From CAIQPV01 sp964480365 (lineage in GTDB: Bacteria > Pseudomonadota > Gammaproteobacteria > Burkholderiales > Gallionellaceae), in contig CAYZPM010000018.1 in NCBI GenBank assembly GCA_964480365.1, positions 10,456-74,455 of the forward strand: DNA of 64,000 nucleotides, in the 5' to 3' direction. The notes under the pieces are model-generated. The model was given only the letters and a program-made list of their open reading frames with translations. It had not been told where the DNA came from and made no database searches. Positions 1 through 6,979 of the stretch are shown here, piece by piece (position 1 is the first letter of the stretch; each line of letters starts with the position of its first letter). A program made the translations under genes and the position numbers.

Positions 1-1
1 G

Positions 2-70
2 GATTTTCTTTTACAATTCCGCAAGCACACGTTATTCCAAGCGGGTTACAAGGCAGAGGATTATCATTGA
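2..70 (+). CDS. higB: C-terminal end of a HigB-like toxin (cut by window edge)
   Basis: The last 22 codons of a reading frame enter from the left edge and end in Glu-Asp-Tyr-His followed by TGA. HigB-type RelE toxins (mRNA interferases acting on the ribosome) commonly end in this motif. The TGA overlaps the ATG of the downstream higA in a TGATG junction, the usual toxin-first order of higBA operons. The remaining visible residues match the family only loosely, so the call rests on the terminal motif and the gene order. Confidence 0.45.
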   Translation, partial: DFLLQFRKHTLFQAGYKAEDYH

Positions 71-387
71 TGAAGACCCTGCGAGACCCCAAACGCCGCC
101 CGACGCACCCAGGTGCCATCCTGCGTGAGGACGTTCTACCTGCACTTGAAATAACACAGACCGAGTTTGCGCAGAGGATCGGTGTATCGCGCCTTTCGGT
201 ATCCGAGTTGCTTCACGAAAAGCGCGGTATGACTCCAGAGATGGTGGCACGCGTTGCCAAGCTGCTCAACACCACGCCGGAAAGCTGGCTGCGCATGCAA
301 CAGGCCGTAGACCTATGGGAAGTCGAGCAACAACCAGAGAAGCAGGCAAACATCAAACCGATCAAAGCTGAACTGATGGCCGCATAG
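70..387 (+). CDS. higA: HigA-family antitoxin (XRE helix-turn-helix)
   Basis: This is a 105-residue protein of the HigA family of addiction-module antidotes. It opens with the typical 'RPTHPGAILREDVLPAL' segment (about residues 10-26), followed by an XRE helix-turn-helix (about 30-65) and the 'TTPESWLRMQQAVDLW' segment typical of HigA. The ATG at 70 overlaps the stop of the upstream toxin fragment; a TTG at 67 is also in frame, but the overlap favours 70. Family members bind the toxin and repress their own operon. The length is normal and the gene appears intact. Confidence 0.92.
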   Translation: MKTLRDPKRRPTHPGAILREDVLPALEITQTEFAQRIGVSRLSVSELLHEKRGMTPEMVARVAKLLNTTPESWLRMQQAVDLWEVEQQPEKQANIKPIKAELMAA

Positions 388-492
388 AACTCTCCCCTCC
401 CCCATGCGGATCATGGGAAAAGCGGCGGGCAAGGTGATTGAAACTTTATAGGATCTGGCAGCGCAAGGAGCAATTGGGGAAGTTCATATGAA

Positions 493-518
493 AAAAGGCC
501 GTCTTGCGACGGCCTTTT
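493..518 (-). terminator. Rho-independent terminator of cassette gene 1
   Basis: A perfect 11-bp stem (AAAAGGCCGTC / GACGGCCTTTT) with a TTGC loop lies 48 bp past the stop of the minus-strand repeat-protein gene. Its A/T-rich flanks would let it work in both directions. The same hairpin recurs at 2939-2964 and 5069-5092, and a relative at 6944-6967. Confidence 0.85.
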
Positions 519-565
519 ATTTACTGCTTTACCTCTTAAACTACCTGCCTTATGGAGCAACCGTA

Positions 566-2662
566 TTACGGGTAAGTATGGCTGAGACCATCAGTGTAGG
601 TAAGGGTAAGCGGAGACGTACCCGATGCAGTCACTGTGATATTGCCATTTCCAGTGTTGGTAACTGTTACCTGAGCAGTGTCAGTGCTGGTAACCGTCAT
701 TACACCATTGCCGGTATTGGTTGCGGTAAGCCCGGCGCCATTATTGACGACGTTGACCGTTCCCGTTCCGGTTTCAGTAGCGATAACCGCTGCACCATTA
801 TTGGTTACATTGATGCGTGCGGCGTTAGTGCTGTCGGTAATCGTTGTGGTTACACCCGTTGTATTGCTGCCAGTAACTGAAGTATTGGTTGCGTTACTGC
901 CACCGAGGGCGGTACCGAGGCCAACTCCAGTCCCTGCTGCCGGGTATGTAAATGCATCATCACCGGTGTGATTGAGGGTGATCGGAGCAGAACCTGACGC
1001 AGTCACATTGACAGCACCGTTTCCAGTGTTGGTCACTGTCACAGCAGCAGTCGCCGTACTGTTGATCGTCATCGCACCATTGCCATTGTTGGTCGCCGTA
1101 ACTCCTGCACCCGTATTGGAAACGGTGATCGATCCCGTTCCGGTTTCAGTAGCCGTATCAAACCCCGAACCATTGTTGGCCACATTGATTGTTGCGATGC
1201 CGGTAGGGTCGTTAATCGCTGCGGATACAGCGCCTGCATTGCTACCCGTCACCGTAACATTGGCATCATTGGTGGCAGCGCCGAGGCTGGTGCCGAGGCC
1301 TGGGGCCGGGGCTCCGTTAGTTATACCGTTAGTACAAACTCCAACACCAGTAGCAACACTTAAGATGACATTGTAGTTAAGACCATCGGTGAAGTTACAG
1401 GCAATAGCGCCCGAACCACTCGAAGTCACTGTGATATTGCCATTTCCCGTGTTAGTCACTGCCACAGAAGCGGTGTCCGTGTTGTTAATCGTCATCACGC
1501 CACTGCCCGTGTTGTTTGCAGCCACAACCCCACCAGGAGGAGAAACGTCAATGTTAATCGCACCCGCTCCGTTTTGAATCGCTGCAACATGGCCGCTACC
1601 ATTATTGACTACGTCGATGGAGCCTCCGCCAATTAGCGCCGGAGCCACATCGCCCGCATCGGTACCGGATACTGTGATGTTGGTGTTGGCACTAATGGAA
1701 CCCAGGCTGCTGCTGGCGTTGACGCCGCCTGTGATTGTTATTTGTGCTGGATATGTGACGTTACCATCACCATTGAAAGTGAGGGCAAGCGGAGTCGTTC
1801 CCGTTGCTGTCACTGTGGTATTGCCATTCCCCGTTCTCGTTACTGCAACAGAACCCGTATCCGAGTTGGTAATCGTCATTGCACCCGTGCCAGTGTTGTT
1901 CCCAGCCAGCACGCCACCATTATTGGTAATGGTGAGCGCTCCGAGTCCAGTTTGAGTAGCTGCAACATGGGCGCCATTATTGGTCACTGTGATGGTGCCG
2001 CCACCTGTTATCACTGAGGCCACATTGGCCGCAGCAGAGCCAGTCACGGTAACGCCGGGTATGGTGCTAACTCCAAGGCTGGAGCCGAGGCCTGCATCAG
2101 GACTAGCAGCCAAAGCCAATGGGTAAGTGTGGTTAAGACCATCGGTGTAGGTGAGAGTGAGCACCGCATCAGCCGGAACTGCATTCACTGTAATATTGCC
2201 ATTCCCAGTGTTGGTAACTGTCACAGCACCCGCAGTGTCCGTGCTGTTAATCGTCATCAAACCACTGCCAGTGTTAGTTGCGGCAAGCACAAGACCATCG
2301 TTCTCAATCGATAGCGTTCCTGTTCCCATTTGAGTAGCTGCAACGTGAGCGTTGCCATTATTGACCACGTTGATGAAACCGCCGCCAGTCAACACTGGGG
2401 ACACTTTTTTCGGAAAGAGACCGGACACCGTAACGCTTGGTGTTGCAGGCACTATCGAATAGGTTGCGGCAGCTCCAACACCGCTCGCAGGACCGGACAA
2501 CGCAAGGTTGACGGGATTGCTTGATGCAGCGGCGGCGACTCCCGCAGCAGGACCTGCGGCTGGCGATGAACCTCCACCACCTCCGCAACCGGCCATAATG
2601 GCGGTCATCAGTATGGTCATCGACCACACCATGGGTTTATTAATACTTTCAAATTTGTTCAT
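566..2662 (-). CDS. Cassette gene 1: predicted lipoprotein with five Thr/Asn/Gly-rich repeats
   Basis: This 698-residue protein was not matched to a named family. It begins with a lipoprotein-type leader: a short n-region, a hydrophobic stretch from about residue 11 and a lipobox-like MAGC at 23-26, followed by a Gly run. The rest is about five units of 110-130 residues. Each unit contains short 10-11-residue motifs such as 'VAATQTGTGTLTI' and 'VAVTNTGNGNITV', which suggests a beta-solenoid. The protein stops exactly at the 'HTYP' that closes a unit. GGTTCTCC on the plus strand shows a GGAGAACC ribosome site before the ATG. Leader, upstream region and terminator are shared with the next three cassette genes. 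A surface or exported adhesin-like role is an inference. Confidence 0.8.
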   Translation of the reverse strand: MNKFESINKPMVWSMTILMTAIMAGCGGGGGSSPAAGPAAGVAAAASSNPVNLALSGPASGVGAAATYSIVPATPSVTVSGLFPKKVSPVLTGGGFINVVNNGNAHVAATQMGTGTLSIENDGLVLAATNTGSGLMTINSTDTAGAVTVTNTGNGNITVNAVPADAVLTLTYTDGLNHTYPLALAASPDAGLGSSLGVSTIPGVTVTGSAAANVASVITGGGTITVTNNGAHVAATQTGLGALTITNNGGVLAGNNTGTGAMTITNSDTGSVAVTRTGNGNTTVTATGTTPLALTFNGDGNVTYPAQITITGGVNASSSLGSISANTNITVSGTDAGDVAPALIGGGSIDVVNNGSGHVAAIQNGAGAINIDVSPPGGVVAANNTGSGVMTINNTDTASVAVTNTGNGNITVTSSGSGAIACNFTDGLNYNVILSVATGVGVCTNGITNGAPAPGLGTSLGAATNDANVTVTGSNAGAVSAAINDPTGIATINVANNGSGFDTATETGTGSITVSNTGAGVTATNNGNGAMTINSTATAAVTVTNTGNGAVNVTASGSAPITLNHTGDDAFTYPAAGTGVGLGTALGGSNATNTSVTGSNTTGVTTTITDSTNAARINVTNNGAAVIATETGTGTVNVVNNGAGLTATNTGNGVMTVTSTDTAQVTVTNTGNGNITVTASGTSPLTLTYTDGLSHTYP

Positions 2663-2826
2663 TTTTGGTTCTCCTAATATTTAAGAAAAAATCACTGTTA
2701 CTTACCTTGGTGTGCTATGTCATATTCGCTGTTGATCTACTTGGCGAATATTGCGAGCCTCCGTTTGACCTGTTCCAATTCCAAATCAGATCAACCGGAA
2801 CCAAGGCAATTTTTCACACCGATTGC

Positions 2827-2868
2827 ACTATCCTGTTTCCGTCCATGACATTCCGTGCGTTAACACAC
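2827..2868 (-). promoter_or_regulatory. Cassette promoter 1: Crp/Fnr-type palindrome plus -10
   Basis: The palindrome GTGCG-TTAA-CACAC (2855-2868, one arm imperfect) is centred 32 bp upstream of a GATAGT -10-like hexamer (2827-2832 on the minus strand). That puts the site near -41.5, a class II activator position. The start would be near 2820, giving a leader of about 160 nt. The stretch from 2663 to about 2880 is similar to the upstream regions of the other cassettes. Apart from this and the terminator at 2939-2964, the gap 2663-3008 holds nothing else I can see. Confidence 0.65.
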
Positions 2869-2938
2869 ATAAAGAAAATTATTTTTTGGAGCAGTAACTG
2901 TAATTGCGATAGCCATAAATGAGCGAAGCCCACATGAA

Positions 2939-2964
2939 AAAAGGCCGTCTTGCGACGGCCTTTT
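2939..2964 (-). terminator. Rho-independent terminator of cassette gene 2
   Basis: This is a second copy of the AAAAGGCCGTC / GACGGCCTTTT hairpin with a TTGC loop, 45 bp past the stop of the gene at 3009. It matches the terminator at 493-518 over the whole stem. Confidence 0.85.
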
Positions 2965-3008
2965 ATTTACTGCTTTACTTCTTTTAGAGCTAATGCCGCA
3001 ACCCGCTG

Positions 3009-4733
3009 TTATGGGTATGTAAAGTTAGCATTACCGGTGTGAGAGAGGGTGATCGGATTAGAACCAGCAGCAGTCACAGTCACCGTACCGTTTCCAGAGT
3101 TGGTCACTGTCACATCAGCAGTCGCGGTGCTGTTAATCGTCATCACACCATTGCCATTATTGGTCGCAGTAACACCTGCACCCGTATTGACAATAGTGAC
3201 CGTTCCCGTTCCAGTTTCAGTAGCCGAATCAAACCCCGAACCGTTATTAGTCACATTAACTTTTCCGACGCCGGTAAGATCGTTAATCGTTGCGGCTACA
3301 GCGCCCGAATTGCTACCCGACACGGTAATATTGGGGTTAGGGACAACGGCACCGAGGCCTCCGTTGAGGACGCCTGAGGAAGCGACATTGCAAGTGTGGT
3401 CAAGACCATCGGTGTAGGTACAGGTGATAGCAACAGCACCCGTTCCATTCACCAGGATATGATTGACACCCACGCCAATACCGGTGTTGCTAACTGTCAC
3501 AGCAGCAGACGCCGTGTTGGTAACAGTTACTATGCCACTGCCAATGTTGGTTGCTGTAAGACCGCCAGTACCATTATCTGTAATGGTGATCGTTCCCGCT
3601 CCGGTTTGAGTAGCGGTAAGCGTGCCAGTGTCAGCATTGACAATGTTGATCGCTCCCGCTCCGGTTTCACCAACTACAACCGCCGCACCATTGTTGGCTA
3701 CGTCGATAGAGCCAGCGCCAGTTAGCGTTGGAGATACACCCGTTGGATTGGTACCCGACACGGTAATGTTGGCGCTAGCGCCGAGACTACTACCGAATGT
3801 GGCTCCTCCAATTGCTGGGTAAGTGACGTTACCATCACCATTGAAGGTGAGGGCAAGCGGAGTCGTTCCACCCGCAACCACTGTGGTATTGCCATTCCCA
3901 GTCCTCGTTACTGCCACAGACCCCGTATCCGTGCTGGTAATCGTCATGGTACCCGTGCCAGAGTTGGTTCCAGCCAACGCACCACCATTGTTGGTAATGG
4001 TGAGGGTTCCGGTTCCAGTTTGTGAAGCAGCAACATGTGAGACGCTATTCTGGGTCACGTTGATGAAGCCACCACCTGTTAACACGGAGGACACATTAGG
4101 CAGCGTACCAGTACCAGACACGGTAATGTTGGGATTGGGAGTAGCAGTGCCGAGGCTGGAGCCGAGGCCTGCAAGGGGAGTGACAGCTAAAGCCAATGGG
4201 TAAGTGTGAGAAAGACCATCGGTGTAGGTGAGAGTGAGTGTTGCATCAGCCGGAGCTGCATTCACTGTGATATTGCCATTTCCAGTGTTGCTAACTGTCA
4301 CAGCACCAGCAGTGTCCGTGCTGTTAATCGTCATCAAACCACTGCCGGTGTTGGTTGCCGCCAACACGCCACCCGTGTTAACAATCGATACCGCTCCTGT
4401 TCCGGTTTGAGTCGCTGCAACATGGGCGCTAGCGGGGCTATTATTGACCACGTCGACAGAGCCGCCACCAGTTACTGTTGGGGACACATTGCTCGCAGCA
4501 CTACCAGATGTCGTAGCGTTGGGCGTTATATCTCCCATCGAATATACCCCTGGAGCTCCGGTGGATACCGCTTGGTTTCCGCTGATAACTGCTGCAGCAG
4601 CTCCTGCCGCTGCAGCTGGAGCTGCTGCGGCAGGTGATGAGCTTCCTCCACCTCCGCAACCGGCCATAATAGCGGTCATCAGTATGGTCATCGACCACAC
4701 CATGGGTTTATTAATACTTTCAAATTTGTTCAT
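3009..4733 (-). CDS. Cassette gene 2: predicted lipoprotein with Thr/Asn/Gly-rich repeats
   Basis: This 574-residue paralogue of cassette gene 1 has the same first 26 residues, including the MAGC lipobox and Gly run, then an Ala-rich spacer and about four to five repeat units. One unit, near the 'GAINIVNADTGTLTATQTG' segment, carries extra short motifs, so unit length varies. It also ends at a unit-closing 'FTYP'. I chose the ATG at 4733 because GGAG lies 7 bases upstream and the leader then matches its paralogues; an in-frame start 138 bases further upstream would destroy the signal sequence. No enzyme motif is visible. Export and surface exposure are inferred. Confidence 0.8.
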   Translation of the reverse strand: MNKFESINKPMVWSMTILMTAIMAGCGGGGSSSPAAAAPAAAAGAAAAVISGNQAVSTGAPGVYSMGDITPNATTSGSAASNVSPTVTGGGSVDVVNNSPASAHVAATQTGTGAVSIVNTGGVLAATNTGSGLMTINSTDTAGAVTVSNTGNGNITVNAAPADATLTLTYTDGLSHTYPLALAVTPLAGLGSSLGTATPNPNITVSGTGTLPNVSSVLTGGGFINVTQNSVSHVAASQTGTGTLTITNNGGALAGTNSGTGTMTITSTDTGSVAVTRTGNGNTTVVAGGTTPLALTFNGDGNVTYPAIGGATFGSSLGASANITVSGTNPTGVSPTLTGAGSIDVANNGAAVVVGETGAGAINIVNADTGTLTATQTGAGTITITDNGTGGLTATNIGSGIVTVTNTASAAVTVSNTGIGVGVNHILVNGTGAVAITCTYTDGLDHTCNVASSGVLNGGLGAVVPNPNITVSGSNSGAVAATINDLTGVGKVNVTNNGSGFDSATETGTGTVTIVNTGAGVTATNNGNGVMTINSTATADVTVTNSGNGTVTVTAAGSNPITLSHTGNANFTYP

Positions 4734-4919
4734 TTCGCTTCTCCTATATTTGATAAAGAAAAAATGGTGCAATCGATCGACTCCTTGCTGGTACTTTCCC
4801 TGGAGTGCTACGTCAGTATTCGCTGTTGACCTGCTTTGCGAATAGGCGAGCATCCGTTGGGTCAATTCCAATCCAAAATCGAATCAACTGGAACCAAGGC
4901 AATTCTTCACACCGATTGC

Positions 4920-4961
4920 ACTATCCTGCTTTCGTCCATGACGTTCCGTGCGCTGACGCAC
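4920..4961 (-). promoter_or_regulatory. Cassette promoter 2: Crp/Fnr-type palindrome plus -10
   Basis: The palindrome GTGCG-CTGA-CGCAC (4948-4961) has perfect 5-bp arms. It is centred 32 bp upstream of the GATAGT hexamer at 4920-4925 (minus strand), the same spacing as in the other cassettes. The inferred leader is about 180 nt. The gap 4734-5123 holds only this region, the conserved leader sequence and the terminator at 5069. Confidence 0.7.
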
Positions 4962-5068
4962 ATAAAGAAAATTATTTTTGAGAGTAATTACAGTGATTGC
5001 GGTAGGCACAGCATGTAGTGCGGAAATGCACGACTGGATGCCGTTTGAATTAGGAAAGCCCATATGAA

Positions 5069-5092
5069 AAAGGCCGTCTTGCGACGGCCTTT
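5069..5092 (-). terminator. Rho-independent terminator of cassette gene 3
   Basis: This is a third copy of the GGCCGTC-TTGC-GACGGCC hairpin, flanked by A and T runs, 31 bp beyond the stop of the ice-binding-like gene. Confidence 0.85.
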
Positions 5093-5123
5093 ATTTACTT
5101 CCTTACATCCCGTACTGCATGCC

Positions 5124-6035
5124 TTACGGAGCGGTAACCGTGCTGCTATCAAGAGTGGCCGCAGACTGCGCCAACAGCCTTCCGTTGATCGTTGCGCCCG
5201 TCTGTAGTGCGATATTTGTTTGCGCCAATATCACCCCCTGTATAGTTGCAGTCGTTCCAATGGTCACCACATCGGAAACCTGCCAGAAAACATTCTTGGC
5301 CAGTGCTCCACCGGTCAAGTTCACACTTATACCGTTAGCTTGAGTAAGCATTCCCGTAATCTTGAAGACCCAGACATCGGTTGCGCTACCATTGAGAGTG
5401 AGAGTTCCCGGTATGGTCACATTAACAGCACAGGTGTACACGCCAGCGGGAATGCCGGTGACGGGAAAGCCGCCCCCGCCTGCTAGCGCATCGGTCGTGT
5501 CACTCATAATTCCGACCCCTGGACAAGCAGCATATGTTAGCCCACCACCTGCTGTTGCCATCCCGGCAGCGGCGGTGTACGCAGTTCCCATGTCGAGTAC
5601 AGCGGCACCCAAGTCAGCAGAGGTTGTACCCCCCACCATGTCGGATGCGTATAATTTTCCGGGTGCGGCCACTTGAGCGGATGTATAGAAGGTATCCGAT
5701 GGCTCACTTATTAATGACCATCCAGTTAAGTAAGTACGGGCGGCTGGACTTACTCCAACATTTCCAGTCACTACGGAGGTTGGAACGGTTGAGACACCTG
5801 TTTTTGCCAGAATCGCATAATTGGCAGCCGTTCCAAGATTCACGCAACTTGCTCCCGAGCATGCGCCTCCCGTTGCGCCTGTGGCTGCGCTTGCGCCTGC
5901 GCTTGAGCCTGCGGGTGCGGCTGGGCGTACGCTACCGCCACCACTACCGCCACCGCCGCAACCGGCCATAATAGCGGTCATCAATATGGTCATCGACCAC
6001 ATCATGGGTTTTTTAATACTTTCAAAGTTGTTCAT
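5124..6035 (-). CDS. Cassette gene 3: ice-binding-like (DUF3494) lipoprotein
   Basis: This 303-residue protein has the array's lipoprotein leader (MAGC lipobox at 23-26, Gly-rich linker) fused to a DUF3494 ice-binding-like domain (about 65-303). Family signatures are 'LGTAANYAILAKTGVS', 'VVTGNVGVSP', 'VWVFKITGMLTQANG', 'NVFWQVSDVVTIGT' and the closing 'GRLLAQSAATLDSSTVT'. The family folds as a beta-solenoid; some members bind ice, but many in mesophiles act in adhesion or have no known role. The start is supported by a GGAGAAGC ribosome site. It shares promoter, leader and terminator with the repeat-protein genes but not its mature sequence. Confidence 0.9.
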   Translation of the reverse strand: MNNFESIKKPMMWSMTILMTAIMAGCGGGGSGGGSVRPAAPAGSSAGASAATGATGGACSGASCVNLGTAANYAILAKTGVSTVPTSVVTGNVGVSPAARTYLTGWSLISEPSDTFYTSAQVAAPGKLYASDMVGGTTSADLGAAVLDMGTAYTAAAGMATAGGGLTYAACPGVGIMSDTTDALAGGGGFPVTGIPAGVYTCAVNVTIPGTLTLNGSATDVWVFKITGMLTQANGISVNLTGGALAKNVFWQVSDVVTIGTTATIQGVILAQTNIALQTGATINGRLLAQSAATLDSSTVTAP

Positions 6036-6222
6036 TTTGCTTCTCCTATATCTGATTAAGAAAAAATCGGTGCAATCGATCGACTCCTTGCTGGTACTTT
6101 CCCTGATGTGCTACGTCAGTAATCGCTGTTGACCTGCTTTGCGAATAGGCGAGCATCCGTTGGGTCAATTCCAATTCAAAATCGAATCAACTGGAACCAA
6201 GGCAATTCTTCACACCAATAAC

Positions 6223-6264
6223 ACTATCCTGCTTTCGTCCATGACATTCCGTGCGTTAGCGCAC
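6223..6264 (-). promoter_or_regulatory. Cassette promoter 3: Crp/Fnr-type palindrome plus -10
   Basis: GTGCG-TTAG-CGCAC (6251-6264) has perfect arms and is centred 32 bp from the GATAGT hexamer at 6223-6228 (minus strand). The region 6036-6290 aligns closely with that of cassette 2. The inferred leader is about 180 nt. Confidence 0.7.
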
Positions 6265-6359
6265 ATAGAGAAAAATTCTTTTGGAAAGGCCAAGGGAGCA
6301 GCATTCGATATGCAATAAGTGGCGGCGCGGATCAGAAACTGATCGCGATGGCGTGGAAC

Positions 6360-6388
6360 TTGATTGTCATTTTAAAGCACCTTATACT
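6360..6388 (+). promoter_or_regulatory. Sigma-70 promoter of the small gene pair
   Basis: TTGATT (6360-6365) and TATACT (6383-6388) are separated by 17 bp, close to the sigma-70 consensus. The ATG at 6426 follows, with AAAGGAG 7 bases before it. This promoter does not resemble the cassette promoters. Confidence 0.65.
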
Positions 6389-6425
6389 GTACATGTGCTG
6401 ACCATGCCCATAAAGGAGCCATAAA

Positions 6426-6701
6426 ATGGCAATTGCTACAGAACGAATCCCGGTGCTTGTTACCGCTAAAGAAAAAAGTCAAATTTCTATAATGGCGAAA
6501 AAATCCGGCATTTCAATGGGTGAACTTCTGCGACGGGCTGCGTCGTCGTATCGCCCATCTGAGGATGACAAGACGCTTGAAGGAATGATCGACCAGATGA
6601 ACAAAACTACTGCTCAGGCAAATGCTGCTATCGACAAGGCATTGGCTTTCGTAGAGGCATCGAACATACGGATTGCCGCGATGGAACGAAAGGCCGCATG
6701 A
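6426..6701 (+). CDS. Small ribbon-helix-helix-like protein with coiled-coil tail
   Basis: This is a 91-residue protein. The N-terminal half ('RIPVLVTAKEKSQISIMAKK', then 'GISMGELLRRA') has the strand-helix-helix pattern of CopG/Arc or MobC-like DNA-binding proteins. The second half is a helical, Ala-rich, probably coiled segment. AAAGGAG precedes the ATG and a strong promoter lies upstream. Its stop overlaps the start of the next gene (ATGATG/TGA), so the two are probably translationally coupled. Function unknown; a regulator or DNA-binding scaffold is possible. It runs against the direction of the surrounding cassette array. Confidence 0.75.
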   Translation: MAIATERIPVLVTAKEKSQISIMAKKSGISMGELLRRAASSYRPSEDDKTLEGMIDQMNKTTAQANAAIDKALAFVEASNIRIAAMERKAA

Positions 6702-6910
6702 TGGGTGTAACTGACAAGATGTGGGACGCGATCACCACAGTTATCAAAATGAATGACAAGATTGAACGAATGGCCGCAACGATCATCGTCCAGCAGCAGA
6801 AAATCGAGAGCTTGACGGAGCGTATGATCCGTCTCGAAACAGCATTGGAAATTAGCTTGGCGCGGGGTGACAACGTAAAGCCGAGCCGTCGAATCGGGCA
6901 TAAGGATTAA
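6698..6910 (+). CDS. Small coiled-coil protein, coupled to the RHH-like gene
   Basis: This 70-residue protein has a heptad-like segment from about residue 15 to 52 ('NDKIERMAATIIVQQQKIES' and beyond) and a basic tail. It overlaps the preceding gene by 4 bp. The shared helical character suggests the two products interact, which is an inference. I do not recognise a family. The gene ends just before the terminator at 6944-6967, which could serve it as well as the opposing cassette gene. Confidence 0.65.
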   Translation: MMGVTDKMWDAITTVIKMNDKIERMAATIIVQQQKIESLTERMIRLETALEISLARGDNVKPSRRIGHKD

Positions 6911-6943
6911 TGCAATTGCCAGTTTCACGTTAACCGGAATAAA

Positions 6944-6967
6944 AAAGGCCGTCCGAAGACGGCCTTT
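6944..6967. terminator. Bidirectional terminator between coiled-coil gene and cassette gene 4
   Basis: A perfect 10-bp stem AAAGGCCGTC / GACGGCCTTT with a CGAA loop, flanked by A and T runs, lies between converging genes. The stem matches the other cassette terminators but the loop differs. Confidence 0.85.
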
Positions 6968-6979
6968 AGTGAATGCCAC

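Noticed and set aside
566..4637. Many long plus-strand open frames opposite the repeat-protein genes
   Set aside because: They are antisense shadows caused by the Thr/Val/Gly-rich codons of the repeats. They lack ribosome sites, and their composition mirrors the minus-strand repeats.
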